NCBI RefSeq assembly: GCF_021025955.1
Contig: NZ_JAJNCL010000003.1
Span: 1-64,000, forward strand
From: Rhodococcus qingshengii
GTDB taxonomy: Bacteria > Actinomycetota > Actinomycetes > Mycobacteriales > Mycobacteriaceae
Length of the DNA: 64,000 nucleotides
Direction of reading: 5' to 3'
Shown here: positions 1 to 8,086 of the stretch, one piece after another
Layout of the letters: every line of letters starts with the position of its first letter
How positions within the stretch are numbered: position 1 is the stretch's first letter
The notes under the pieces: model-generated
Seen by the model: only the letters and a program-made list of their open reading frames with translations
What the model was told of the DNA's origin: nothing
Database searches by the model: none
Program-made: the position numbers and the translations under genes

Positions 1-319
1 GGGACTTCGGAATCCCGTTCGAGGCGGCCATCCACTGCAGATGCGCCCGCGCACTACGATTGGGGTGCACCCACTTCGCATCCAACAACGCCCCCACCGT
101 CCGCAACGGCGTCTTCAGCTCCCGGTACGGCTTGCCGTCGATCAACGCCGCACCCGACGTCGGCTGATCCAAACCCAGGATCATCCGCATCGTCGTCGAC
201 TTACCCGCACCGTTCGGGCCCAGAAAGCCCGTCACGATGCCCGGCTTGACCGTGAACGACAAATCGTCCACCGCTTTCGTCGGTCCGTAAACCTTGGTCA
301 ATCCCCTCAGCTCGATCAT
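1..319 (-). CDS. ABC transporter ATP-binding protein, N-terminal part (runs off the window)
   Basis: The reverse strand reads an open frame from an ATG at 319 to the window edge, giving about 106 residues. It starts MIELRGLTKVYG and carries a Walker A motif, GPNGAGKST, near residue 40, followed by the usual TTMRMILGLDQPTSG stretch. This is the nucleotide-binding domain of an ABC exporter of the drug or lipid type, which would hydrolyse ATP at the cytoplasmic face for a membrane partner. The partner, Q-loop, signature and Walker B lie outside the window, so the substrate cannot be named. It is divergent from the HNH gene, with the SOS-like box between them. Confidence 0.9.
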   Translation of the reverse strand, partial: MIELRGLTKVYGPTKAVDDLSFTVKPGIVTGFLGPNGAGKSTTMRMILGLDQPTSGAALIDGKPYRELKTPLRTVGALLDAKWVHPNRSARAHLQWMAASNGIPKS

Positions 320-407
320 GTGGACCAGTCAACCACGAAAACCGAACTGTCGGAACTTTCCGCCGTTCACAGAGAAAACCGTTGCGCAAGTTCGTTGTCG
401 ACGTTAT

Positions 408-427
408 TGTCGAATGTATGTTCGACA
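408..427 (+). promoter_or_regulatory. LexA (SOS) box-like palindrome
   Basis: TGTCGAATGTATGTTCGACA is a palindrome with two 7-base arms and a 6-base centre. Its core at 410-425, TCGAATGTATGTTCGA, differs at one arm position from the actinobacterial LexA box TCGAAC-N4-GTTCGA. It lies 16 bases before the GTG of the DUF222/HNH gene, a family known to be DNA-damage induced in M. tuberculosis. Confidence 0.65.
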
Positions 428-443
428 CTACCGGGGGGTAAAA

Positions 444-1766
444 GTGACGACGCCAGTAATTGAACAGGCGGTATCCGAACAGGCGATACCTGTACAGGCG
501 ATATCTGAAGAGGCGATCGGACAATTCCGAGCTTCACTCGTCAGCATGGATCGTTCCATCGACAATGCAGCACGCGTGAACCTTTTACGCGCATTAGAAG
601 AATTGAAGGCCAGTTGCGCTGGGGCCCAAGCCTTACTGGCTGCCGACCTCGATGCGTTCACCCGCAAGGACCGCAGCGAACGAGGTGTTCCGCGCTCATA
701 CCAGGGCCGCGGAATCAACGCGCAGATTGCACTCGCACGGAGGGAGTCGGCGTGGTTCGGAACTCAGCATCTGAACCTGGCCCGCGCACTGAACGACGAG
801 ATGCCGCACACACTTCGATTACTCGTCGACGGCTCCATCAGTGAGCATCAAGCGACAATCCTCATGCGCGAGACTGCGTGTCTCACCACCCAGGATCGCG
901 CTACATTGGATCGCGAGTTCTGCTGCGACGCTGCAATCTTGGACGGATGCGGCAACCATCAACTGACAGAAAGAATCCGCGCACGCACTGCCGAAATCGA
1001 CGCCGACAGTGTCGCCAGACGAGCACGCAAAGCCGTGGGAGACAGACGGGTGACGGCGCGGCCTGCTCCCGACACGATGTGCTGGCTCAATGTGTTTCTT
1101 CCCGTCGCCGAAGGTATTGCCGTACATGCCACGCTCGGGCGCGACGCAGATTCCGTTCTTGCGGGCGGGGATGAGCGCACGCGAGCTCAGATCATGGCTG
1201 ACCTCCTGGTCGAGCGCGTCACCGGAATCGGCCGCGCCACACCGACACCCGTTACCGTGAATCTGGTTGTCTCCGATCAGTCACTGCTGGGCGACAGCAC
1301 CGACCCTGCACACGTCCACGGGTACGGACCTGTACCAGCCGACATTGCACGCGAATGGATCGCCAAGTCCAGCGAAGACTCCGAAGCGATGGCAACGGTC
1401 CGAAAGATCTACGCATGCCCCGACACCGGTGCGATGACCGCGATGGAGTCAACGGCGAGAACCTTCCCGAAGGGGTTGGCGCGATTGATCGAACTCCGTG
1501 ATCGAAGCTGCCGCACTCCGTGGTGCGACGCGCCGGTTCGCCACCGCGACCACATTCGCGATCACAACAAGGGTGGACCCACCAGTGCAGCCAACGGCGC
1601 AGGATTGTGCGCGGCGTGCAATTACGCCAAGCAGGGCTTGGACTGGTCTGCCGAACCTGCACCAGGCAACCGGCATACCTTCACCACGACGACACCTACC
1701 GGGCACCGATATTCGTCTGCGGCTCCGCCACTTCCGATACCGTGGGCCGGTCCCGATGCGGCCTAA
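444..1766 (+). CDS. DUF222 / 13E12-family HNH endonuclease-like protein
   Basis: A 440-residue protein with an N-terminal DUF222 region and a C-terminal HNH module around residues 345-390 (CRTPWCDAPVRHRDHIRDHN, then LCAACNYAK). This is the architecture of the actinobacterial 13E12 repeat family, proposed metal-dependent nucleases of uncertain role. I chose the GTG at 444 because a G-rich ribosome-binding site (GGGGGG at 433-438) precedes it; longer frames from 294 would run through the SOS-like box. Near the N terminus a short repeated unit (EQAVSEQAI, VQAISEEAI) is encoded by repeated DNA at about 462-520. The stop overlaps the convergent VWA gene by 4 bases. SOS induction is inferred from the upstream palindrome. 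Confidence 0.85.
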   Translation: MTTPVIEQAVSEQAIPVQAISEEAIGQFRASLVSMDRSIDNAARVNLLRALEELKASCAGAQALLAADLDAFTRKDRSERGVPRSYQGRGINAQIALARRESAWFGTQHLNLARALNDEMPHTLRLLVDGSISEHQATILMRETACLTTQDRATLDREFCCDAAILDGCGNHQLTERIRARTAEIDADSVARRARKAVGDRRVTARPAPDTMCWLNVFLPVAEGIAVHATLGRDADSVLAGGDERTRAQIMADLLVERVTGIGRATPTPVTVNLVVSDQSLLGDSTDPAHVHGYGPVPADIAREWIAKSSEDSEAMATVRKIYACPDTGAMTAMESTARTFPKGLARLIELRDRSCRTPWCDAPVRHRDHIRDHNKGGPTSAANGAGLCAACNYAKQGLDWSAEPAPGNRHTFTTTTPTGHRYSSAAPPLPIPWAGPDAA

Positions 1767-3364
1767 GTTCCTCGGTGAGCCAGTGCATTCACGAACACCT
1801 CGGAAATCTCCGAGGGATCGCGAGCGATGTACGTCGAACCGCCCGTCACGCGGGATATATCGGCGAGCGCCGCGGCATCAGCGTCGTCGGTGATGCCGAT
1901 AGTGACGATGATGACCGGTCGAGCCGGATCCTGCTCGCGTGCAAGTACATCGAGCAGCTGCTCACGGCTGATGCTGTCAGGGTCTTCGTTGGCACCGTCG
2001 GTCAAGATGATGACGCTGTTGACCGCTCGCGGATCGTACGATTCCTGAACCTTACGGAAGGCGGCCAAAGTCGTGTCGTACAAACCTGTGGCGCCACGCT
2101 TGAGTTCGGTGAGCCGGTTCGCCTGATCCGCCATCAACTTTCGTTGAGTCACGCCGTCGACAATGGTGTCGTAGCGCCTGATCGGCACCAATTCCTGGAA
2201 GTCCTGGGTTCCGTTCATACCTTGGGAGAACGCCCACAGACCGGCAGCGACACTGTCCGGGAAGACCTGATTGCCGGCAAGGGCCGCAGCAGTGGTCAAC
2301 TGCATGCGTGTCTTGCCGCCGGCCGCCGGATAGTCCATCGAAGCCGACACGTCGATCGCGACGAGCGTTCGGATCGGCTTGGCCATCAACGCCCAAGCAC
2401 CCAGTGTCTGATCGGCCACCGACTGTTCGGACACGGTCAGTGCCGTGACGTCACCGACTCCACCTTCGACAGCACCTCCGCCGGAAGTACGGAAACCGCT
2501 GCGTGTCAGAACTTCCTGTGCAGATTCACTGTGCAACAGGTCGGCGATGGCCTCACTCTTCTTGGCTGCGGCATAGTGCCGATCCGGTGCCGAAGCACTG
2601 ACCACCAGGGGGTAATCCATGACCATGGTTCCCGTCGCCGGCACGGTCGCGGAAATCTTCGACTCGACCTTCGTGAACTCGACTACCTGCTGCTCAGTCG
2701 AAACACCGACCTTGCCGGAGCTGACCAATTCGGTGAGCATCTTCTGTCCAACCGGCTGATCTTCGGTACGAACACTCTCGGCTTGGGCATGAGGTACGAG
2801 GGCAGCTCGAACCGATTCGGAGGTGGCTCCGGTCTCCGCGAGAGCTCCGAGAATGGGCGCCGATGCAACCCCGGTGAACAACGGATTGCCCAGCGCAAGA
2901 TCGGGGACCTGTAGCGCTGTGAGCCAACTGGCAAACTGTTCGCCACCGCCGGAGGCGAGGACGACGGGCGAGGTGGCGATGGAACCGCCGGCGGCAGCGA
3001 CCGGTCCCTTTGCCGTCAATGCAGCTTTGCCGACCCACGCTGTCGAATCCGGTATCCACATGTCCGGAGCGTCCACACCTTTACCCAAAGTTCCCGCGAC
3101 GTCGCCCGGAAGCGCAGAAGTGACCGTGATCCGCGAACAGCCTGTCTGCTCCGGCGACGATTCTGCGAGGATCTCCGTCACTGCAGGCGCGATCGCAGGA
3201 TCTGCTGCCAGCGAGTACTCGTCAACGCTCTCGCATGAATCGGACTGTGTCGCCTTGAAGACCACCACCCCGGTGGCGACTACCGCGACGGCAACCAACC
3301 CACCCACTGCGTAGAACCCGATCGACCGCCCGCTGTCAGGACTCGAATGCCGTCCGCCCGCCAT
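1763..3364 (-). CDS. Membrane-anchored protein with solute-binding-like and VWA domains
   Basis: A 533-residue protein. One transmembrane segment (GFYAVGGLVAVAVVATGVVV) follows a short cytoplasmic start, so the rest is probably extracytoplasmic. The central part resembles periplasmic solute-binding proteins. A von Willebrand A domain begins near residue 345 with the metal-ion site AIDVSASMD (DxSxS) and continues with ILTDGANED. I placed the start at the ATG 3364, preceded by GGAAGGG; the frame upstream lacks such a site. Such SBP-VWA fusions occur in actinobacteria, but the ligand is unknown. The gene is convergent with, and overlaps by 4 bases, the HNH gene. Confidence 0.8.
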   Translation of the reverse strand: MAGGRHSSPDSGRSIGFYAVGGLVAVAVVATGVVVFKATQSDSCESVDEYSLAADPAIAPAVTEILAESSPEQTGCSRITVTSALPGDVAGTLGKGVDAPDMWIPDSTAWVGKAALTAKGPVAAAGGSIATSPVVLASGGGEQFASWLTALQVPDLALGNPLFTGVASAPILGALAETGATSESVRAALVPHAQAESVRTEDQPVGQKMLTELVSSGKVGVSTEQQVVEFTKVESKISATVPATGTMVMDYPLVVSASAPDRHYAAAKKSEAIADLLHSESAQEVLTRSGFRTSGGGAVEGGVGDVTALTVSEQSVADQTLGAWALMAKPIRTLVAIDVSASMDYPAAGGKTRMQLTTAAALAGNQVFPDSVAAGLWAFSQGMNGTQDFQELVPIRRYDTIVDGVTQRKLMADQANRLTELKRGATGLYDTTLAAFRKVQESYDPRAVNSVIILTDGANEDPDSISREQLLDVLAREQDPARPVIIVTIGITDDADAAALADISRVTGGSTYIARDPSEISEVFVNALAHRGT

Positions 3365-3577
3365 GAAATCTGCCCTTCCGAGGCCACTCGCACTAGGGCA
3401 TACCGACGGCATGCGTGCGACTGGAGCTATCCCTACCGGGCGGTAGTGTAGCCAAGAACACAGAATTTCCAACTAGCGCTGAATCATCGACGAACCGGCG
3501 GGCCCACATTCCGGGACAGGCGGGCCGAACTCGCGAAGCCTCGAGCGCCGGAGCGACTATTCAGCTAACCGCTCTGC

Positions 3578-4993
3578 TCAGAACAGTTCGCGCTTCTGGA
3601 CCTTGCCCATCGCGTTACGCGGCAGTGCCTTGGCAAAGCGAACCTCACGGGGACGCTTGTGCGCCGACAACTCTGCCCCGACCAACTCGACCAATTCAGC
3701 TTCGGTGACCTCGGGACTGCCGGGCTTACGGACTACGACGGCGATGATCCGCTGACCCAGGTCGGCGTCGGGCACCCCGATCACCGCAACTTCGGACACT
3801 GAAGGGTGCCCGAGGATGGCGGCCTCGATCTCGCCGGCGCCGACTCTGAATCCACCGGTTTTGATCAAGTCGATGGATTCGCGGCCGACGATTCGGTGAA
3901 ACCCACCCTCGTCGATGACGGCCACATCACCGGTCTTGAAGTAGCCGTCCTCCGTCCAGGACTCGGCGGTTGCGTCTGGACGGTTCAAGTAGCCGTCGAA
4001 AAGCATCGGCCCGCGTACCTGTAGGCCGCCGATGCTCTGGCCGTCGTGTGGCACGTCGTTGCCCTTCTCGTCACGAAGGCGAGTCTCGACACCGTGCAGC
4101 GGCACTCCGACCCACCCCGGGCGTCGCTCGCCGTCGAAACGCGTGCTCAGGGTCAGCATCGTCTCACTCATGCCGTAACGCTCGATCGGCGTCAATCCTG
4201 TTCGCTCACGAAGCTTTTCGAAGACCGGCACAGGAAGCGGCGCGCTACCGGAAACCAGAAGTCGGGCACCGGACAACGCCCTGGCAGCTTCTTCGTCTTC
4301 GGCGACACGCGACCAGACGGTGGGGACACCGAAGTAGAGGGAGCCTTTGGCCCGTGCGTAGTTTTCCGGTGTCGGCTTGACGGTGTGGATCACTCGGCTG
4401 CCGATCCGGAGAGGGCCGAGGATTCCGAGAATCAGTCCGTGCACATGGAAGAGCGGAAGCCCGTGCACCAGGGTGTCTCGCCACGTCCAGTCCCAGGCCT
4501 CGCCGAGCGCGTCGATCCCGGCTGCGATGGCCGAGCGACTGAGCAGAACACCCTTGGGCGGGCCGGTAGTTCCGGACGTGTACAGGACGAATGCTGTGGA
4601 CTGCGGTGCCGGTTCGGGATAGCTGTGCCACGAGCGAGCGTGCAATCGGACGGGAACTACGGGCAGTCCTTCGCAGTGCTCGTCCGTTTCGCCGAGCCAT
4701 GCCTGGGCACCGGAGTCATGCAGCATGTGCTCTCGCTCAGCCCTCCCCGAGTCCGGCGGGACCGGCACAACGGTGACGCCGGCAATCAAAGCCCCGACGA
4801 CGGCGAGAATCGTTTTTGCTGTGGGAGTTGCCAATACGGCAACCCGATCGGCCTGCGCCACTCGCTCCGCGACCGAGGTCGCGGCACCGAGGATGGCACT
4901 CCGCGAGAGAACCGTGTCACCGATCGTCACGGCGTCGTCGAGGTCGTCACCGCGGGCAACAGCAAGGGGGTTCAGGGATCTCAGCAGCACCAC
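3578..4993 (-). CDS. fadD36: Acyl-CoA synthetase, FadD36 type
   Basis: 471 residues, the length of M. tuberculosis FadD36 and similar to it throughout (e.g. DRVAVLATPTAKTIL, GFRVGAGEIEAAILGHP). It is an ANL-superfamily adenylate-forming enzyme. The P-loop YTSGTTGPPKG is near residue 140, the YGMSET adenine-binding motif near 275, the TGD motif near 355, and the C-terminal catalytic lysine lies in RNAMGKVQKREL. It activates a carboxylic acid to its CoA ester via an acyl-adenylate; the family also resembles MatB malonyl-CoA synthetases, so the substrate is open. The start is one of two adjacent GTG codons. It lies 9 bases after the rhomboid-like gene on the same strand, so they are probably cotranscribed. 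Confidence 0.85.
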   Translation of the reverse strand: MVLLRSLNPLAVARGDDLDDAVTIGDTVLSRSAILGAATSVAERVAQADRVAVLATPTAKTILAVVGALIAGVTVVPVPPDSGRAEREHMLHDSGAQAWLGETDEHCEGLPVVPVRLHARSWHSYPEPAPQSTAFVLYTSGTTGPPKGVLLSRSAIAAGIDALGEAWDWTWRDTLVHGLPLFHVHGLILGILGPLRIGSRVIHTVKPTPENYARAKGSLYFGVPTVWSRVAEDEEAARALSGARLLVSGSAPLPVPVFEKLRERTGLTPIERYGMSETMLTLSTRFDGERRPGWVGVPLHGVETRLRDEKGNDVPHDGQSIGGLQVRGPMLFDGYLNRPDATAESWTEDGYFKTGDVAVIDEGGFHRIVGRESIDLIKTGGFRVGAGEIEAAILGHPSVSEVAVIGVPDADLGQRIIAVVVRKPGSPEVTEAELVELVGAELSAHKRPREVRFAKALPRNAMGKVQKRELF

Positions 4994-5002
4994 GACAGCA
5001 TC

Positions 5003-5683
5003 TCACAGCGCGGATGGTCGCAAAATTTCTCCTGCCCGACGCGCGTCCATCGAGTGCGGCGGGAACAGCGTCACCAGTGCAGCCCCCAAGAGAGCCCCGG
5101 AAAGAACGGCAAATCCGTGCGCGTCGTCGACCGTCACCAGGGTTGCGCCGCCGACCACAATCACGGCAGTCAGAACAATCTCGGGCATTCGCGGGCGCAC
5201 CAGTACGCCGATCCCCGCGGCCGCCGCTGCCAGAGCAAGTGTGGCGCCGGAGTTACCTGCGCCGGTCGACGGGAAAACTGCGGTGGTGAGCAAACCGAAC
5301 AGCAGTTGACCGAGCAGGAAGAGAGCCCAGCCGCGTGCGGCGCCCCAGAGCCGAAACGCCGGCGGCGCAATCACCGCCAGCGTCACGAGATTGGTGACGG
5401 TTCCTGCGACCCCTCCGTCCTGGACGAGCACCGAGGTCAGAATGCGCCACCATTGACCGTCGCGAATCAAAGCGGGATCACGACGAAACATGTCCAGCAG
5501 TCCCGGCATCAGCGCCTGCAGGATCGACGGAACTGCCACCACCAGCCAAAGGAGCGCGGCCGAAAGAGGGAAGTCTCCGAATATTCGACGATCCTTCAGC
5601 CAGGTGAGCATCAGCGCAACCGAGGCAAGAACGACGGCGACGATCAGTACCGCGTCCAAGCCGCCGGTCCCTGAGGTGGTCAC
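5003..5683 (-). CDS. Rhomboid-like polytopic membrane protein
   Basis: 226 residues with about six hydrophobic segments. A WWRILTSVLVQDG stretch near residue 77 matches the conserved loop-1 region of rhomboid proteases. A GAGNSGATLAL segment sits where the catalytic GxSG serine should be, and DDAHGFAVLSGALLG where the catalytic histidine should be. Rhomboids cut substrates within the membrane. The serine and histidine look present but both motifs are degenerate, so it may be an active protease or an inactive relative. The start is a GTG at 5683. It precedes fadD36 by 9 bases. Confidence 0.6.
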   Translation of the reverse strand: MTTSGTGGLDAVLIVAVVLASVALMLTWLKDRRIFGDFPLSAALLWLVVAVPSILQALMPGLLDMFRRDPALIRDGQWWRILTSVLVQDGGVAGTVTNLVTLAVIAPPAFRLWGAARGWALFLLGQLLFGLLTTAVFPSTGAGNSGATLALAAAAAGIGVLVRPRMPEIVLTAVIVVGGATLVTVDDAHGFAVLSGALLGAALVTLFPPHSMDARRAGEILRPSAL

Positions 5684-5747
5684 AGCGCGACCTTACATCG
5701 GACTGATACCGACATCAGGGAACCTGACACCTGCGAAAGCACACAGT

Positions 5748-6851
5748 TCAGGCGGAGAGGCGCTTTGCTGCTGCGGCGATTCGTTCGTCTGTTGCGGTGA
5801 GAGCGATCCGAACGTGCTTGCTTCCGCTCGGTCCGTAGAACTCACCGGGAGCAACGAGGATCCCGCGATCGGCGAACCAACTGACCGTCGCTCGGCATTC
5901 CTCGCCGCGGGTTGCCCAGAGGTACAGGCCGGCCTCGGAATTGTCGACGGTGAATCCGGCGCCGCGAACAGCTTCGATCAACACACTGCGACGCTCGCGG
6001 TACCGCTCGCGCTGGATGTTCTCGTGTTGGTCGTCGCCCAAGGCTGCGGTCATCGCGGCTTGGATCGGCAGCGGCAAGATCATTCCCGCGTGCTTGCGCA
6101 CCTCGAGCAGTTCCGACACCAGAGCAGGGTCACCGGTGACGAACCCGGCCCGATAGCTGGCAAGGTTGGACGTCTTCGAAAGTGAGTGGACCGCAAGCAA
6201 ACCGGTCAGATCGCCGTCGTTGACGCGGGGATCGAGAATGGAGAGTGCATCCGCTTCCCACGTCAATCCGAGGTAGCACTCGTCGGAGACGACGATGGCG
6301 CCGCGCTCGCGCGCCCAGGCCACGACCTTCTGCAAGTGCTCGAGGCCGAGCACCTTGCCGGAGGGGTTGGACGGCGAATTCACGAAGATCATCGCCGCCG
6401 ACTCGGGACCGAGCTTGTTCAAGCCGTCGGCGCGCAGGACGCGTGCGCCTGCCAGCTTCGCCGCGACCTCGTAGGTCGGGTACGCCAACTCCGGAATGAC
6501 CACTAGATCGTCGGCTCCGAGACCGAGTAGTTTCGGCAGCCACGCGATCATTTCCTTGGTACCGATGGCCGGCAGCACCGCTGCCGGATCGACGTCGGGA
6601 ATGTTGTAGCGGCGATCCAGTGACTCCGCCACGGCCTCGCGAAGCGCGAGCGTGCCATGAGTCGTCGGATATCCGGGCACCTCGGCAACAGAGGCCAGAG
6701 CCTCCTGTATCACCGGATCCACCGGATCCACCGGCGTACCCACGGACAGGTTCACGATGCCGTCGGGATGAGAGTGCGCCTTGGCCGTGACCTCGGCGAG
6801 CGAATCCCACGGAAAATCAGGAAGCCCAGCGGCCACCGGAGTACGAGACAA
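5748..6851 (-). CDS. dapC: Succinyldiaminopimelate transaminase (DapC-type aminotransferase)
   Basis: 367 residues, a fold-type I PLP aminotransferase. The PLP lysine is in HSLSKTSNLASYRAGF, the cofactor-binding asparagine in NSPSNPSG, and the C-terminal substrate arginine in HVRIALTA. It would make N-succinyl-LL-2,6-diaminopimelate from the keto precursor with glutamate, in lysine and peptidoglycan synthesis. It follows fdxC by only 5 bases; the same fdxC-aminotransferase order is found in M. tuberculosis (Rv1177-Rv1178) and supports the assignment. The aminotransferase fold is certain; the exact substrate rests on orthology. Confidence 0.88.
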   Translation of the reverse strand: MSRTPVAAGLPDFPWDSLAEVTAKAHSHPDGIVNLSVGTPVDPVDPVIQEALASVAEVPGYPTTHGTLALREAVAESLDRRYNIPDVDPAAVLPAIGTKEMIAWLPKLLGLGADDLVVIPELAYPTYEVAAKLAGARVLRADGLNKLGPESAAMIFVNSPSNPSGKVLGLEHLQKVVAWARERGAIVVSDECYLGLTWEADALSILDPRVNDGDLTGLLAVHSLSKTSNLASYRAGFVTGDPALVSELLEVRKHAGMILPLPIQAAMTAALGDDQHENIQRERYRERRSVLIEAVRGAGFTVDNSEAGLYLWATRGEECRATVSWFADRGILVAPGEFYGPSGSKHVRIALTATDERIAAAAKRLSA

Positions 6852-6856
6852 GATCT

Positions 6857-7180
6857 CTATTCCTCACCCATGGGAGGCAGAGCCTTGATGAACGGCGTGT
6901 CGTAGTCGACCTTGCCGAGCTTGGCGGCTCCACCAGGCGAACCGAGATCGTCGAAGAAATCGACGTTGGTGCTGATGTACGCGTTCCACTGGTCCGGGAC
7001 GTCGTCTTCGTAGAAGATGGCTTCGACGGGACAGACAGGCTCACACGCGCCGCAGTCGACACACTCGTCGGGGTGGATGTAAAGCATGCGTCCACCCTCG
7101 TAGATGCAGTCGACAGGGCATTCTTCGATGCACGCCTTGTCCATCACATCTACACACGGTTCAGCAATCGTGTAGGTCAC
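6857..7180 (-). CDS. fdxC: Seven-iron ferredoxin FdxC
   Basis: 107 residues when started at the GTG 7180, the same length as M. tuberculosis FdxC. GGGAGA stands 7 bases upstream; the longer frame from 7210 lacks support. Cysteines occur in [17 protein letters not shown] and [15 protein letters not shown], the pattern of a 3Fe-4S/4Fe-4S ferredoxin. It is a soluble electron carrier, in actinobacteria often linked to cytochromes P450 and other oxidoreductases. It is the first gene of a likely fdxC-dapC operon. The acidic C-terminal half ([10 protein letters not shown]) is typical. Confidence 0.92.
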   Translation of the reverse strand: MTYTIAEPCVDVMDKACIEECPVDCIYEGGRMLYIHPDECVDCGACEPVCPVEAIFYEDDVPDQWNAYISTNVDFFDDLGSPGGAAKLGKVDYDTPFIKALPPMGEE

Positions 7181-7297
7181 TGCCGATCTCCCTGCCTTCC
7201 TGTCGTGCATCGCCGCCGCAACACGCAGTTGCTCGGGGCCGAAAATCCGATACGACTCTCACGTACCGCGGGAACAGCCTATTATCCCCCCTGCCTA

Positions 7298-7315
7298 CCG
7301 ACTCTGAGCAGTCGG
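7298..7315 (-). terminator. Short hairpin after the fbiC operon (weak)
   Basis: CCGACT-CTGAGC-AGTCGG is a perfect 6-base stem 13 bases beyond the stop of the gene at 7328. No clear T-run follows on the reverse strand, so this is only a possible terminator. The rest of 7181-7327 should hold the fdxC promoter, but no convincing -10/-35 pair was picked out. Confidence 0.3.
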
Positions 7316-7327
7316 GGGTAACACATT

Positions 7328-8086
7328 TCAGCCTACTGCGGTGATGTTCCTCGACCGAATCGCGATCCACTTCTCCCCCAGAGCGGCCGCGCGTACCAGT
7401 GCACCCCGCTCACCGAAATAATCCGCCACGACGCCGACCACCGGAATCTTGCCGAGAATCTCGTACGGTTTTGTCCGCGACGGCCGCTTGTGCAGTTCGT
7501 CGGTGATGGCACGGAAAGTCTTCGACGTGCGCCACAAGGTCCCGATCAGTGCGAACGGGCGCCAGGTCTCGTCGGTGCCGCTGACCGACTTTTCGGCGAA
7601 ATCCTCACCGGCGAGCAGATCTCGGGACTTCGTCTCTCGCCCGCACAGCACCGACGCCAGCAGGTCTACCTGCTGATCCCGTTCGTTCACTCCGTGTTCA
7701 CGGGCAACCGCAACAAGCACAACGGCCTGATTCGCGAAAGCCAGCAGGTCCTGGATCGGCAACCGATTGAGGAGGACGCCGAAGATGCCGGGGAACGCGA
7801 CGGCAACGGTGTTGAGTGCACCCAACCTGGTCGTCCACCACTTCGAGCGCTGCTCGTCCGTCATCACCGACCACGCCGCCGTCCCGGGGAACTTGACGAC
7901 ATCGAGGACCCAAGCGGCTGCGTCCAACACCATCGCGGCAGCGTTTCGCTCGGGATCAGTCGGCTCGAAGGTCCGACGCTTGATACCGAGCGGATCGCTG
8001 TAGGCGAGGTCGAGAACCGGGTTGATCCCCCACACCGCTCGATCGAGAACCTCGACGACCTTGCGGTCCCCCAATACATCAGCCAT
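7328..8086 (-). CDS. Conserved unknown protein translationally coupled to fbiC
   Basis: 252 residues, starting [13 protein letters not shown] at the ATG 8086; the A of this ATG is also the last base of the fbiC stop, so translation is probably coupled. I do not recognise the family. It has a moderately hydrophobic stretch (ALNTVAVAFPGIFGVLL, then LLAFANQAVVLVAVA) but no clear signal peptide, and ends with a basic region, ALGEKWIAIRSRN. The position suggests a link with F420 chemistry or simply a shared operon. A longer frame upstream on this strand lies inside fbiC and is an artefact. Confidence 0.65.
   Translation of the reverse strand: MADVLGDRKVVEVLDRAVWGINPVLDLAYSDPLGIKRRTFEPTDPERNAAAMVLDAAAWVLDVVKFPGTAAWSVMTDEQRSKWWTTRLGALNTVAVAFPGIFGVLLNRLPIQDLLAFANQAVVLVAVAREHGVNERDQQVDLLASVLCGRETKSRDLLAGEDFAEKSVSGTDETWRPFALIGTLWRTSKTFRAITDELHKRPSRTKPYEILGKIPVVGVVADYFGERGALVRAAALGEKWIAIRSRNITAVG

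Noticed and set aside
4046..5674. Long forward frame (542 codons) across fadD36 and the rhomboid-like gene
   Set aside because: It is opposite two well-supported genes, is rich in Arg/Gln/His with no domain, and results from high-GC antisense frames.
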